This document shows positions 24,660 through 37,365 of a stretch of DNA of 64,000 bases, piece after piece. Source of the DNA: Lates calcarifer (lineage: Eukaryota > Chordata > Actinopteri > Centropomidae). Location of the stretch: contig NC_066833.1 of the NCBI RefSeq assembly GCF_001640805.2, positions 2,970,243 to 3,034,242 of the forward strand, read 5' to 3'. Both the position numbers and the translations under genes were made by a program. The notes under the pieces are model-generated. The model was given only the letters and a program-made list of their open reading frames with translations, was not told where the DNA came from and did no database searches. The first letter of the stretch is position 1; each line of letters begins with the position of its first letter.

Positions 24660-26181
24660 GTAATTTTCTGTATGAAGAAAACTGTCCTCTCTATTTTCTA
24701 CAAATCTGATCCTCCTCAGGTGAACAAACTTTTAATCTATCATCACAATTTATTTTCATTCAAACAGTTTGAATGTAATGTGTACCTGGCTGGAAACTGT
24801 ATCTCTCTAATCCAACTGTCTACACCAGAGAGTTTACCTTGTTGTGTGTGTGCATGTTCTGATCTGTAATACGCTGCATATACAGAGTGGACCTAGATGA
24901 TGGATTCAGTGAATGTACTGAACCCTTGCATGTGCTAAATGTGACTGCACAGGTACAGTATGAGTATGAGAGTCTATAGGCCTGGATCATTAGCCGACTC
25001 TTGGAGTTATTTGTACCAGTAGCTGTGCATGAAGGGAATGTTATTCTAAAGCCTGACTGTGGAATGCACTATTCAAACACTATAGACCTACCCACACACT
25101 GTACTATGTTCCCTTCACATGCTGACTGAAAACATCAGTGTGGCACCTCAGTACTATAAAAATTATATCCTGTCCATTTCACATTCGTGTTTGTGCAAAT
25201 GCGTTACTTGCACTGGTCTAAACAGAATATGAAAAGACCATGCATGCCTGGGAGCATTTACCTACCAGTATGTCCACAAACATGCATGAGCATACATATT
25301 CATGCTATAATATAACTGTCAAAGACAGATCTGCACAGTCTGGTGCTCCCTCCCAGCTGTCAGTCTCCTAACGCTGCCTCATAAGGGAGGTTTTTGGCCG
25401 TGATAGCAGCCGTCTTTCAGGTGCTGAGGATTTCTAAAGTTTTTTAAATTCTTTACTGAAAACTTATCCGTCTTCTACTCCCATGGAGGCCAGCTCTGGT
25501 CAGCTCAGACTTAAAGGCTGGATGAGCAAGGGGCTTACAGAAACAGGTGTGGTGTGAGGAGATGTTCACTCAGTCAAAAACATCTCCAGATAACAGGACG
25601 GCTATTATTCAGAGCCACCTTTGAGATCGGCACAACTACAAATCTTTTAATGAGGGAGGAAGAAAGGCAGAATTACTTAAAAAGAACAAACAACTACAAT
25701 AAATTATCAACAGAAACTGAGAGACGTTAAGTGATAGTTCTTTGTAAATCCCAGTGGTGACAAATAAGTCCCCCAAACTCAACAGCAATATACATTGTTT
25801 ACTTGTATACATTTTACATGTTGATTGGCCTCATGTTTCGTAGTTTTCTGATTCAACCCCACTCTGGTTAAGGTATGGCTTAGTTTAGGCAAAAACAAAT
25901 TAGCAAAAATTACTTGGATGAGGTTGTGGAACAATCACGGGCATTTCCAACTGGTTGTGATTAAATCGTGTTCACTACTAGAGTGGCCTCCAGCAGGACA
26001 AGAAACAAGCGATCACACAAGTTGTAGACCAACCTCTTATCTACTCACATCACTTTAATCACTTAACCGGAAAGAAAAACACTGAGGCTAATTAAGTAAT
26101 TAACTATCTCTTATTAGGTTTTGTTACTGTGCTTCCTGGTGTAACTTTGACCTGCCAAACAGTTTTCAGTGCATGAGATAC
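22746..26181. other. Non-coding stretch, no supported gene
   Basis: No gene is recognised. A compound CA/TA microsatellite lies at 24,609-24,659. A frame at 24,061-24,414 has no recognisable domain. Confidence 0.5.
24609..24659. repeat. Compound (CA)n(TA)n microsatellite
   Basis: An ACATACAT lead-in is followed by a CA run and then alternating AT to 24,659. Confidence 0.9.
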
Positions 26182-26300
26182 AAGTGGTGGAAAATACATT
26201 TACTCAAGTTATGCACTTATGTACAGTTTTGAGGTACTTTACTAGAGGATTTCCATATTTTGTTACTCTCTGCAGCCTCTTCACCACAATTCATTGATAT
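26182..26300 (+). repeat. Fragment of a common fish repeat (family E type)
   Basis: 'agtggtggaaaatacatttactcaagtt', 'gtacagttttgaggtactttact' and 'gagga.ttccat.ttt' follow, in order, a repeat recalled from teleosts as 'agtggtggaatgtaactaagtacatttactcaagtactgtacttaagtacaattttgaggtactt'. It is non-coding. Confidence 0.55.
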
Positions 26301-27464
26301 TCATGTCTTTAAAATGTATTATAGAATATCTCTGATAGGTTATTTGATTGACAGATCAGTACATTTTGATCTTGACAACCTGGAATTAATTTTAAAGTCA
26401 AAAATCTATAACCTCTTGCCTTCATCCTCAGCCCAAGGTGTGAGTTTGCATGTGTAGGAGTTAGTGAGCATTACAGTATGTTGACTGACAGTGGAGGAGG
26501 AGGAAGAGAGAGGATACATTAGCATGTTGGATGTCCAGCTTTTGCAGTGAGCAGGCTTCTTACCTTTGTTTTGTGCTCCTAAAATTCTCTTGGAAAAATC
26601 AGATCCTAGTTTTGAGGACTTCTCTGCATCTCACAATAAACTTACAGTGTATTTAACATACTGCTTTAACCATGACCCTGGGCTTGAGCTTCTCTCACAC
26701 TTACTTTATTTTTAGAGACCTTGTCCCTTGACCCACAGCCCTCTCAGCTCAGCTCAGGGAGGTTTTCTCTTGCTTGGTTGCCCATGACCTGCAGTGTAGT
26801 TTTTCTACCTCCTCTCCCACTCAGAGAGAAAAAAATCCTTCCTCAAACAGAAGCATTCATGGTTTGCTTGTTATTAAACCCACAGGACAGACAGAGAGTG
26901 ACTTATCCACTTGAAGCTATGGCCAGTGCAGAAGCAGAGCACTTTGGCAGGGAAGGACTGGACAATTTGATGTGGTGCTGTATGATATGTTGTGCTGCCA
27001 TGATGTGTATCTATTGGTATAAAACAGAGATTTATAGACAAAGAGGGAGATATGAGGCAAAGATAAGTGCCTATTACAAGAAACAATGGAGAGTTAGTTA
27101 TTGTAGTGTGGCTGCTGATTTGGCCCACTTATCAACATGGTCACCACCTGCAGCAGCAGCAGTGGAAAACTCAGTCAAATCTGAACGAGAGAGACAAGAG
27201 AGACAATACATATATTTTTAGATTCAATATGACTTACCCTTCTCAAGAATATCATTATTCCATCTGCCCCTCGCGGATAAACGTCCAGAAATCCACTAGA
27301 ATAAAGACTCTTCTTCCACATCTTGCTTGAGAATGATCAGATTTGTACATATTCTGCAGTATCACAATACTTTAGTAAAAGTTGTCCGAACATCCATTGG
27401 GACATCGTAAGGAACTTCTATTACTGGCTTAAAATATGAAGTTCAAGTAGCCGGCCAGAGCTAC
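26301..27464. other. Non-coding stretch with one longer open frame
   Basis: A 166-codon frame runs 26,721-27,221 (+). It lacks a recognisable domain, shows no biased codon pattern and ends in a low-complexity tail, so I do not call it a gene. Nothing else is recognised. Confidence 0.45.
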
Positions 27465-27550
27465 CTTCTTCTTCTTCTTTGATTTTATTGGCAGAACTCA
27501 AACTACGTAAAAGTTGCTTACCGCCACCTACTGTACCGGAGCGTGTAGCT
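27465..27550 (+). repeat. Fish 'ccgccacctactg' repeat fragment
   Basis: A CTT-rich start leads to 'gattttattggc' and then 'gttgcttaccgccacctactgtaccggagcgtg'. I recall this ending from a repeat found in many fish intergenic regions. A short AT-rich tandem (ATAAAAA units) follows at 27,587-27,609. Confidence 0.5.
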
Positions 27551-27945
27551 TCATGTCATCAAATTAACTGATACATTCACCGATTAATAAAAAATAAAAA
27601 ATAAAAAATCTGATGTTGCCTCCGTGATTTAACACATCAGCCTCATCCTGAGTTCCCTGGCTCTTTCACCTGTACTCAGCAATGCTTTTAAACTTCGTCT
27701 CCCTCTGACCTAACTAACCTGTCACCATGGCAACATTATACTTCCTGTATAATGTATACTCCACCAACTACCTCTTAAAGTCTCCAGATTATGGGAAACG
27801 TAGTTTCAAAACACTATTCTCCTTATTCGCGCACCAAAACAGCCTCAATGAAACCAGACATGGTAGTGGTTACATAATACTCATGTGGATGTCACAACAA
27901 CACTGAATTAGATGTACTGTATTATTCTCTGAATACACTGGAGAA

Positions 27946-27947
<2 letters not shown>

Positions 27948-28038
<91 letters not shown>
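27948..28038. repeat. Long compound (CA)n(TA)n microsatellite
   Basis: About 28 CA units pass directly into about 17 TA units. The tract is perfect across about 90 bases, so it is likely polymorphic and able to extrude a cruciform or Z-DNA. Confidence 0.95.
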
Positions 28039-28041
<3 letters not shown>

Positions 28042-31000
28042 AATCACACTGAAAATCTAAGTAAATCTGGGCATGCTCCTGATGAGTCGGTGGATGGTGT
28101 CCAGTAGGGACAAACACATTAGCAAAACACAATCAGTCAGGGAGGATAAAGAGAGAGCAACTGTCTGTGGTCTCCACATGCAAAACTATTCCCTTTTGGG
28201 GGGTTGTCTTGCTTTTGCCTCCCTGTTGCACCTGTTTTCACTTTCATTTCTAGGAGAAATTGATTCACAATCACTTGTGCTTCCTAAATGGACAGACTGA
28301 TATCCCTGAAGTTGAACTGTGTGTCAAAAACATCTTGACATTACAAAACAAATGGTTGTTAAATCAATCAATTAAATCATCAGTTTAATGTTAAGGAAAT
28401 ATACACAGACAGTGTATACGCTGACATGTTTAGTAGCCTGTACAAGGGGCTAAGATTAGTGTCATCAATAAACAACCAACAATTAAATTTGACCGATCAC
28501 CTTTGATCTAACCACTCCCACACAGGCCTGGATAAACAGATGATCAGAGCTTTTAAGAGCAAAACTCTCTTAAGTAAAAACTAAGGATGTTTTTTTCCTA
28601 CTTTTATCACTGATTGTTACTTATTTATTATAAATATTTATGGTATTTGGGAGGTGCTTAAGGTCCAATCTAAACCAACCTGTAGCTATTGTCTGTAATT
28701 ACAAGTGATGCATGCATCCCAAGTTATTAAACCTCCAGCTGTACAGTATTCATGCATCGATGATAATCATGAATCTTAGGGTATTTAATGTATCAGTATC
28801 ATCAAATGGTGTAAGTCATTTTGTCTGTTATCGCCTGTTCTGTACTTACTAAGCCTTCCCCCTCCCCTCAACCCCATCCTCAACCCATCCCCAACCCTAA
28901 CCCTAACCCCAACCCTAACCCTAACCAAAATGGCGTTAAATGACATGCAAATAGCTTAAAATGTGTCCACATGACAAGAGGAATGTCTTGGTGTGTTATT
29001 TACATACAATCCCATGAGATCACATTACAGCAAAGCGCACTGTGTGGCAGAAAGATGTAGGAAATCAAACTTGCTTGTTATAATAACAAAAATAAACATG
29101 ATTAGATGTGGAAACGTATAAAGACATTTTTATCTTTAAACAAGCTGATATAGTAATTTATCTAAACAATGAAGAATTATTAAATCAGATTTCGGGAGAG
29201 GGACATTTCCTCCTAAATTAAAGTAATCCAAAGACTCAACAAGCTCAGAGGCCTAACACATTTACAGGCTTATTAAAGATGCCTATCAAGCATGATCAAC
29301 CCTAGAATCCAACTAAAACATCCGCTGTCCAGCCTGGATCTGACTGTCATCTCTGGATCTCTTTACACTGCAACATGGCCAGATTTCATTATCATCCTCA
29401 TCTGTGCTCTATTATATATCAGCTATTTCCTTCCACCAGGCATGGAATTTCTATTTTGATATGCATTTTGGTTTAAGAAATGTTGAGTTGCGTGTATGTG
29501 TATGTGGCTTATATTCAAGGTTAATAGTCCCAGTGCTCTCCCAGCATGGAAGTCTGTAAGTCATTATCCAGTCTCTGCTGCAGTATAACTAGTAACAAGA
29601 CTCCTGAGAAACAGCACATATGGCTGATATTTAATACTGCATATATTTCATATTTGTTGCACACTTTTTCATCATAATACTCTGCATTTGTTTCTCCTCC
29701 TCAGTAAGAGCCTATAGCAATGTATGGTTATTTGAACTTCAGTTTCTAGGCAGATTCATGTTTATATTCTATTTTCTTTGCCATGTCCTGGCACTGTTGG
29801 CTGCTGGGATGACTCACTGTCCACATGGGAATCATTAAAGTTTCAACATATGTTAGAATCAGCACTTTCTTTCAAAGTAGCTCTCCGCAGTGATGACTGA
29901 TAAGAGGAATTTTCAGTTTGTAATGTAACTGATGCATCGGAATAAAAAAATTGAAAACATTGTTAAAGTCCTCCTCTTTTTTCAGAGGTCCCCTTGTTAT
30001 TGTTCCACAGCTTCCTCTACACATTCCCAAGGTTTCACTGCACTAAAACCATTAGCATACCAGTAACAGAACTTCACATGGAATTGATTTGGGATACAGT
30101 GTGGTCTCGGTACACTGCTCTATACCCAAGATAGATCAGGCAACATTCTTTTCCCCCGTCTTTATTCACAACTAATGCAATGCAGGAATGCGCTTTGTCC
30201 TGCTGAGTTTGGGGATGCGGCTCATTGCAGTTGGTCCCGCTGAAGTGGCCACGACTCCACCCTCATCACACGCTGCTTAACTGAACCACAGTCTATCTCT
30301 GCTGTTATATTCAGTGTTAAACATAAAGCACAAGGCTGTCACATATACTGTAATGATTTGCTGGTGCAGGTGCAAACTGCTACATTTGAAAAGTTACTGA
30401 GTATGTTTATTACTGTACTGTACTTAAATACAGTTACCAGTGGGTTGTACTGTACTATGATTTGTTCTTATGCTTCTTCATGCAGCAGAAAATACACTCA
30501 GTGACCACTTTTTAAGGGAAACCTGTGAAATCTAATACAGTCCAATACAAAAGCTCAGCCATAACTTTTACCTTTACAAAGATAATAATGTTCAGTTTTG
30601 AGCTGCCACTGTCTTTGTTTATTTGTTTCTCATTGAGTTTGTAGGTTGTAGCTGTGTGGAAATGAACAACTTTATACTGAGAGGAGTTTCTAATGTTTTG
30701 TCCACCCCATTTACAAACATGATGGAGGAAGAATATTGGAAACACATTATACATTATGAATACCCTACATTTATTTTTCAGATAGTACGAGGGTTTGCGT
30801 TCTATTTTGTTCACTCTGGGGCTCCACCTCTCACTTATCATCCAAAGGATTTGTTTGCAGGCTTTCTTAACATCCATTGGTCATCTTAGGTGATGATCTT
30901 AGGTGATTGAACTGTAGACACTAGTTACATTGCACTCACACATAAATGGATCAGGAATAATGTAATATACAGTGTTTTTTAAGCTCCTCAGGGCAAATCC

Positions 31001-31727
31001 GAGTCAGTTCTCAGGTCTCCATGAGCAAATTGTGAGTCAAACCACTGATCCTTGTTTTTGTTCCTTGGCCATTGAGAAGAATCACAAGGACCACACCCAT
31101 CAGAGATGGTGTTGATATTACAAGATCCTCGAAAACACCTGTATAAAACTGCAGCAAGGTAAGGAATGAAACAAGTGGTCATCAGCAAAACATTCAACAT
31201 GTGCAGCTTTACAAAGGTCAATATACAAAGTTTTTGCTTTCATGTCTTGAGTACTTAGTTTTGTGTCTTAAGCAAGTCTCAAGCCTACAGTCCTGCTAAT
31301 ATATTCCTGGTGTGTGTAACCTCTCAAGGGACACAGAAATGACAGATTTGGCTCAGAGCATGTTACAATCTATAGCACATACAGATCCTTTTATTCTTAG
31401 ACCCTCTGAATCAAGGGTCTATGAATATACTGTATATAAATATATGTGAGCATCTTCAGCCTATAACCATCTGATCCAGCCAGATCAATCTCCTTACTGG
31501 CTTTTAAATCTCAGGTTCACTCTTAAACAACGTTCTCTATAATTTCTCTGCTTTGCTCCACAGAGTGAGTAGAACAAGTAGAACCTGAGAGTCCCACATG
31601 TTAGGGTCATTAGCTGGGAAGCTGTGGCCTGGGCAGCACCATGTGGGGATTGAGTCATAGTCTGTCCTGCTACACCACAGGCCCTCTATGATGTTTCACC
31701 CCTATGAAAGGCTCCCTATTGAAATGA
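28039..31727. other. Non-coding stretch with a short telomere-like array
   Basis: No gene is recognised. The only structured element seen is the TTAGGG-type array at 28,893-28,926. Confidence 0.5.
28893..28926 (-). repeat. Short interstitial telomeric repeat
   Basis: Four CCCTAA hexamers in two pairs are separated by a four-base CCCC spacer. Degenerate 'caaccccatcctcaacccatcc' sequence lies upstream. This is the vertebrate telomere unit read on its C-rich strand, far from any chromosome end as judged by the flanking genes. Confidence 0.8.
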
Positions 31728-31805
31728 TGAATGGCCATGGCCTCATGGTGCAGCACTTCGGGAAATCGAGTCATAGCCAGGAGGTCATCGGTCCAAGCCT
31801 GGTTT
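31728..31805 (+). mobile_element. Possible tRNA-derived SINE head
   Basis: TGGCCTCATGG (31,738-31,748) resembles a pol III A box. GGTCCAAGCCT (31,790-31,800) resembles a B box, 52 bases downstream of it. The stretch does not fold as a proper tRNA cloverleaf as far as I can see, so a SINE head is more likely than a tRNA gene. The body and tail boundaries are not clear. Confidence 0.3.
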
Positions 31806-34800
31806 ACACATGAACATAATCATCCTAATATACACCCATACACATCAGTGGGTTAACACTCTTAGAGGCTACTTAGCTGAGCAAACTTTACTAAAGAATC
31901 TATTCACATGTCTGAATGGGTAGGGTTGTCTGCCATGCTGGTTTATTTAACTAAAAGCTTTTCAGAATGATGAAGATCCAGCACCTGAGAACTGGGACTG
32001 TGAGTGGATTTAATGCATTTTCTCTGTGCAGAGACTGTGATGTGCTCATTATTTTCATCACATAACTCTGATATTCTGTATCATGTGTCTTTATTAGGTT
32101 CATTTTTGTACATTATACAGCTTTAAAACTCATTGTAAAGGTCAAATAATGAATTTATCCTCTTCAAAAAATGGCATGAGAAAAAAAAGTGGAAATATGA
32201 AGGTTTTTATATTAGTTGTATGTGTCCAAAAAGTGATCAAGCAAGGGTTTTCATCATTTCACACATCAAATCCAGCTTCAAAAACAGGAAAATAAGTAAA
32301 CTAGTGTACAGGCTGGTCACAGAATCACTGCCCACAACCCTGTTATTTTCAGCAACAGTAAAGTTTAAGTCTAATTATCAAGCTAACTCTGCTTCCAATA
32401 TTTTTTTTTAAATAAAATGCAAAATATCCACGATTAAAACAGCCATAAACAATAGTCAGTATGACCCCGTGTGTAACATTTGGCATTTTTCTTTTTAAGA
32501 CTCTCAGGTATTTCTCCTGGCTTGTGGCCCAATCTTTCTTTCATCCACCAGAGTACAACATAAAGTGTTAAAAAATAGAAATACAATAATTCAGTCCATT
32601 ACTCTCCACTGGGGTGTCATTTGGTGCTGTTTGTACAAGGTGTGCATAACAGGAGTGGATGGGGTCTCTGGTCTCAGCAAAAACACTTGTGGTTGGGATT
32701 AGGCTCCACACCCAGGAGCCCAGCAACACACACATACACACACGTATACACATGCATGCATGCTTTCAAAGACACTAAGTGTTTTTACATGTGAAGTCAT
32801 GTTCTGCTGAAGTGGGGAAAAACAGTGGTGCACATTAAAATAGAGGACACGACCCTGAAAAGAACAATGGAGTGAGGGTGGAGTTAGAAAGTGACAGCAT
32901 GAGACAAAAGATCAAGAACATGAGCTGAAAAGAAAAGCCCACTCCCCTTTGATCAACTCTAAAGTCAGTGTCTGACTCCTCTCTTCATGAACCTCTGCAC
33001 ATTACTTAGTCAAATAGTATCTATGCTGTAGTCCTGCTGAGCTCCGCTAAACGATGACATGTGAGAATCATTAGGTTATTTTAGTCATATGTAATAACCG
33101 CCCTTTTATTTCTAAGCAGGTCCTCTCTTTCAAGTTCCTCCAAGCTGAAAACTGTGTGGGTGGATATGGTCAAGGAATCTGCTTCTGAAGCATGCTGGGA
33201 AGCCTTCTAAGGAATACAGCAGATACCAATTAAAGAACATTTCCTCATCTCTGTAATCAAAAGTTTTTGTGTACATTATTTTTTCTTTTTTCTTTTACTT
33301 TATTGTCAAAACATGTTTTCCTATACACCTGACAGGGGAATTTGTTTGTCTGTGTTAGTGAAATATTACACTGGTATTCTCAGTGTGTCTTGTTGCTGTT
33401 GTGTCCTGAGGGACTGAGGTAATGTCAGGAGAGGCAGTGAGGTTCTTTTGTCCCCACGCTTGATGATTTTTCAAAGCCTGACCCTCTTTGCCGTGATTCC
33501 ATTATTTTGCACCATAATGAATTCCTCCTATGAAAATGTAGTCTGGTCTGTGTGCACCCATGCATCATGTAAGTGTGTAACATGTGACAGGTTTCCCTCT
33601 CACTGACCTGTCAGTGGACTGATAAAACAGGGGGAGAGTTCAAAGGTCAAGGGGCAAGGTCAAAGGTCATCATGTTTATGAATGCTTCCCTAGACTGGAC
33701 GTGCACGGTGCGTCACCAAAAATTCATTGGGGTCAGGATGTCACTGTGGAGTGAGACAGTGTTTCCCAAACAAGGTCTTATATTTCCACCCAGTTGGTCT
33801 TTAACAGAAGTGATACAGAAGATACGTCCAAATGTCTGAATATCAGCTGATGAGCAGGTTTTCTTCTAAGCTTGAAGTGACAGTATGATGATGACATCTT
33901 GAAGTGAGACCTCAGAATTACAGCGACTGTGTCCCTGTGCATCATGTTTCTGTAACAATGTAGAGATGATGACATTTTGTGTTGAAGGCTGGGATGGAAC
34001 CCCAAGGATGTGGCTACATCCACTGACCTATGACCACTTTAAAATCAGGGATGTAGCAGGCTGCCATTCATCCACACACCACTTACTGTTTTATGGGACA
34101 TATGAGAATTATCACAACATTTTGAGCTCTAAATCTCAGAAACAACTCAAGATGTCAGTGAAGTTTCAGACATGTTACACTCCCCAAGAAAGCCTTTGAG
34201 CAGCACACGTGAGACGCAGATGGCTGCGAACTTTGTGTGGGATGTCAGAGTTTGAGTTTAACAGGACAAGGGTGGTGCAGGAAAGTCAAAATGTTCTTTC
34301 TAAAACAAAGTTTTCTGATGTTTTTCTGAGGACTCAGTCCTGAGTGATGCTCTATTTCCATGCTCCATACTAACACCATATAGTATGTAGTGTTCTCACA
34401 TTTTCAGAGTATACTGTGTGTACATGAAGCAGGAAAATTTCTCAAGATATGTGCTGACAGATGTCAATCAAACTTCATTTTTCAAAGCTACTGTCACACA
34501 GCTAATAGCAAACTTAACAAAGAGACAGCAAACAGTCTTTCCAAAGAGTTAGTACTTTGTTGCTTCTTTTCCAAGATCCTCCCAGAGCTGTCTCACCACC
34601 ATTTGCAGATTCTTTTAATTTCTTCCAGCTGTAAGTTGCTCCACCATTTCCTTTGTGCATTGTGGGACAAGAGTGTCCACCAAATATAATTTGGTTTGTC
34701 AGTTGTCCAGTGTTAACACATACTCAAAATCCCAGTCTGAATTTGTGCAGCATGTGCTACAACTGTCATGCTCTGTGACCTACTGAGTAACTGAAATCAT

Positions 34801-36483
34801 GTTAAAAATAAATGAGCACTTAGCCTTTATGGGTGCTGGATGTTGAGGCCAGTGGGTCAGTATCAGTTGCACATGTGAACACCACATGAACCATATGTTT
34901 AAACTACATCTTAAACCTTTGCTATGGCTTGCGCATATGCTTCCCTCATGCTCAATGTATGTGTACTTGAATGTGCACCACTGCTTATATGACTTTACTG
35001 GTTTGTCTGAATGTAATAAAGGTCTGTAATAAAGAACCATCCGGATGGAGGTAAAATACATGGTTCAGCTGGCAGTCCTGGGAATGATTTGCACTCTGGC
35101 TCATTCAAAGTGTAGCGTTCAGTCTGTGTAGTGGGCAGAGGACTGCAGTGATTTTGCATACAGAGAGTAATTACAGAGCAAATCACAGAGACTTTTGTGG
35201 ACACATGCAGCAATCAGTGCTCTGTGTACTGCAGTCAGCACAAGGTACCAGAGAGTGACAGATTGATCCCGTCTTGGAAAGTTCAACCCATCAAATCAGA
35301 GGCACAACCCCTGTCTTCTCTCTGACTTCAACCCAAAGACACAGTGGAATCACATGTGCAGTCGCTCTCCATCCTGCAGCTGTTTGTATCTGCTGACATC
35401 AGGAGGAGCACAGGATGCTTGAGGCTCTTTCACTGCCCTCATCATCCAGCAAATATCCATTCAATGGTAGTTTCACTGTCTGGGGAACTTACATGTGACT
35501 GATAAAGTGAGTAGTGTCTATTGTTTTCTAGACACAGCCCAGTAGCTCGTAGCTGAAAGCTTGAGTCCCAGTGTGATGCTGTATAAATAAACAGCTGACA
35601 TCCTCTTGTTCCAGGTGGAGGTTTTGAGGCAGAAGAGAATATGTGGTGAAGTGGCTTTTTTTTCTTTCTTCACTCCAGCATCACTAAATGTCTATTATTT
35701 CCAGCTGCTTTAAACCCGCTGTTGCATCTTACCATTGACAAATGTCACCTACTGCACTTAGGGAGAAAAACAAGACCAGAAACAAGTAATGAAATTGTTA
35801 TAAAATTAAAAGATGAGGTTACTACATTTCATAATATATTTTGTCATTGTGGGAGATAAGGGAGACATTTATTCCCTTTTATATACATCAGCAGCTACTC
35901 AGTATGCTGTATGGCAGATACTGTACAGTGTTTTGCCTCGGCAGTGTGAGTGGATGTGGCTCAGACCTAGTGGTTTACTTTTCTTTACTTAGGCCTTAAT
36001 TACAAGCCAAACTGGGAAAGTTTCTAAGAGGAAATGGAAAGAGCTTGATTTGGGCTAAAAAGAGTCACCATAAAAGAGCAAAGACAGTCACTGCAATTAT
36101 GTTATTTTGGCAATAAACAAGTAAAGACAACATTCATTTCCATGTTTTTTTTTTGTTTTTTTTTTTGCGTTTTCTCACTAGAAACCGTTGGAACAGTAAA
36201 TGGATGGTCAGCCTCTAAGTTTAAATATACACCAGCACTGTGTTTCCCTCTAAATCGCCTATTTCTGAACAGTTTCTGCAAACCAAAATAAGAAGCAGCC
36301 CTCTGGAGGTAGATGGGAAAATATGGTCCACTTGGAGGATATCATGGTGGATAGGGATGGGATTTGGGGGCGTTTCTCTGTTGGCTTTAAAGGAGGAACT
36401 TGACACTGTGTCTGATTACGGTCATTTCTCTTCCTGGCGATCTGGCCAGCAGGGGGGCAAAGTGTTGTACTTTTTAATGTACT
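31806..36483. other. Upstream flank of ccdc80, non-coding
   Basis: No coding exon is recognised. The notable content is a cluster of nuclear-receptor-type sites between 33,479 and 33,669. The rest is unremarkable AT-rich sequence, including a T-rich run at 36,145-36,166. Confidence 0.5.
33637..33669 (+). promoter_or_regulatory. Tandem DR1 nuclear receptor sites
   Basis: Two direct repeats with one-base spacing occur 7 bases apart: AGTTCA-A-AGGTCA at 33,637-33,649 and the perfect AGGTCA-A-AGGTCA at 33,657-33,669. DR1 is the established binding site for PPAR-RXR, HNF4, RXR-RXR and COUP-TF dimers. A further DR1-like sequence on the minus strand lies at 33,479-33,492. The pair is about 3.7 kb upstream of the ccdc80 start codon. 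Mammalian CCDC80 (URB/DRO1/SSG1) is reported to take part in adipogenesis, so a PPAR-type input is plausible but is inference. Confidence 0.5.
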
Positions 36484-36492
36484 TATATAAAG
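36484..36492 (+). promoter_or_regulatory. Candidate TATA box for ccdc80
   Basis: TATATAAAG lies on the sense strand at the left edge of a GC-richer block that runs to the ccdc80 start codon. If used, transcription would begin near 36,515-36,525, leaving a long leader or an unseen 5' intron. No other strong core promoter is obvious, but this is one short match only. Confidence 0.25.
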
Positions 36493-37365
36493 CCACTTAA
36501 TATGTTAAGTTTCAGTGAAACCTAAAACCATCCCAGCCTGCGGATAGAGAGTTTGGTTCAAAGGCATTTCCAGTGAAAGGGGTGTTGCAGACTGACGGCG
36601 GTCCCGGGCAGGTCCTGCCGTTGCGTCGCCAAGAGTCCGGAGGCTGAGGTTTGTGTGGACATTTCTGGGAAAACCTCCAAAGCTCACTCTTGCCAAGGAG
36701 AACCTGGGAAGAAGCACAGCCGCATTTTCCTGTACAGCCTCAGCGCAGGTTTCCAGCGAGCTTCAGACTCAAATTTCATGCGTTTTTTGTCGGAGGTTTC
36801 TCCCTCCTGCGCTCAGAGGATCGCCTCACAATTTGCTGGGAATAAAGACAATGCCCCAGGATTAATTGGCTGAGTTAATAAGTCATTATAGTGAAACGTA
36901 AGCTTGAGTGTATATTGGAGATGTGACGAGATCCAAAACTTTTCCAAAGACTTCTTTCATTTTCCCCGGGGGTTGAGGAATTACTTCAAAGTTGTGGATG
37001 CTTGTATCTGAGGTGATCTATACTCCTGGTCTCCTGGGATTATACCTGAAGACGGAAGCGTTATTGAGATGAAGTTCTGGATGTAACTGTTGACGCGCTG
37101 CAAACTCTTCTTTTATTCGCCGTGTGAGAAATAAAGAGCAGACAGTGAAGTGGATTTCCCCAGCGGAAGGCATGCTCTGAAATAGATCCCTGTCAGACTC
37201 GCCTATTATGTGCCGACCCTGCACGCTGTGTGTCTTCATCTGGAATTAATTGATTAACATCCTCAAATGCGCTAAAGACGCGCCAGGATCACGGGTCCAC
37301 CACCGGATCTTTATCTGTCCCTCAGTGAGTGTTTAGCCTCCTACTTTATCTCACATCTCGCCAGA
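36493..37365 (+). other. Probable ccdc80 promoter/5' UTR region
   Basis: Compared with flanking DNA this block is richer in G+C and CpG (for example around 36,590-36,640 and 37,270-37,310), as expected near a vertebrate 5' end. A pyrimidine-rich run ending CCAG sits one base before the start codon (37,361-37,364), so the ATG exon may begin there and be preceded by a non-coding exon. The exact leader structure cannot be fixed from sequence alone. Confidence 0.4.

Noticed and set aside
26721..27221. 166-codon open frame on the plus strand
   Set aside because: No recognisable domain, no codon bias, low-complexity tail, and no splice partners or promoter context. This length occurs by chance in 64 kb.
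37325..37364. A 40-bp intron just before the ccdc80 start codon (donor-like GTGAGT at 37,325, acceptor-like CCAG)
   Set aside because: Far shorter than the minimum vertebrate intron, so at most one of the two sites is real.
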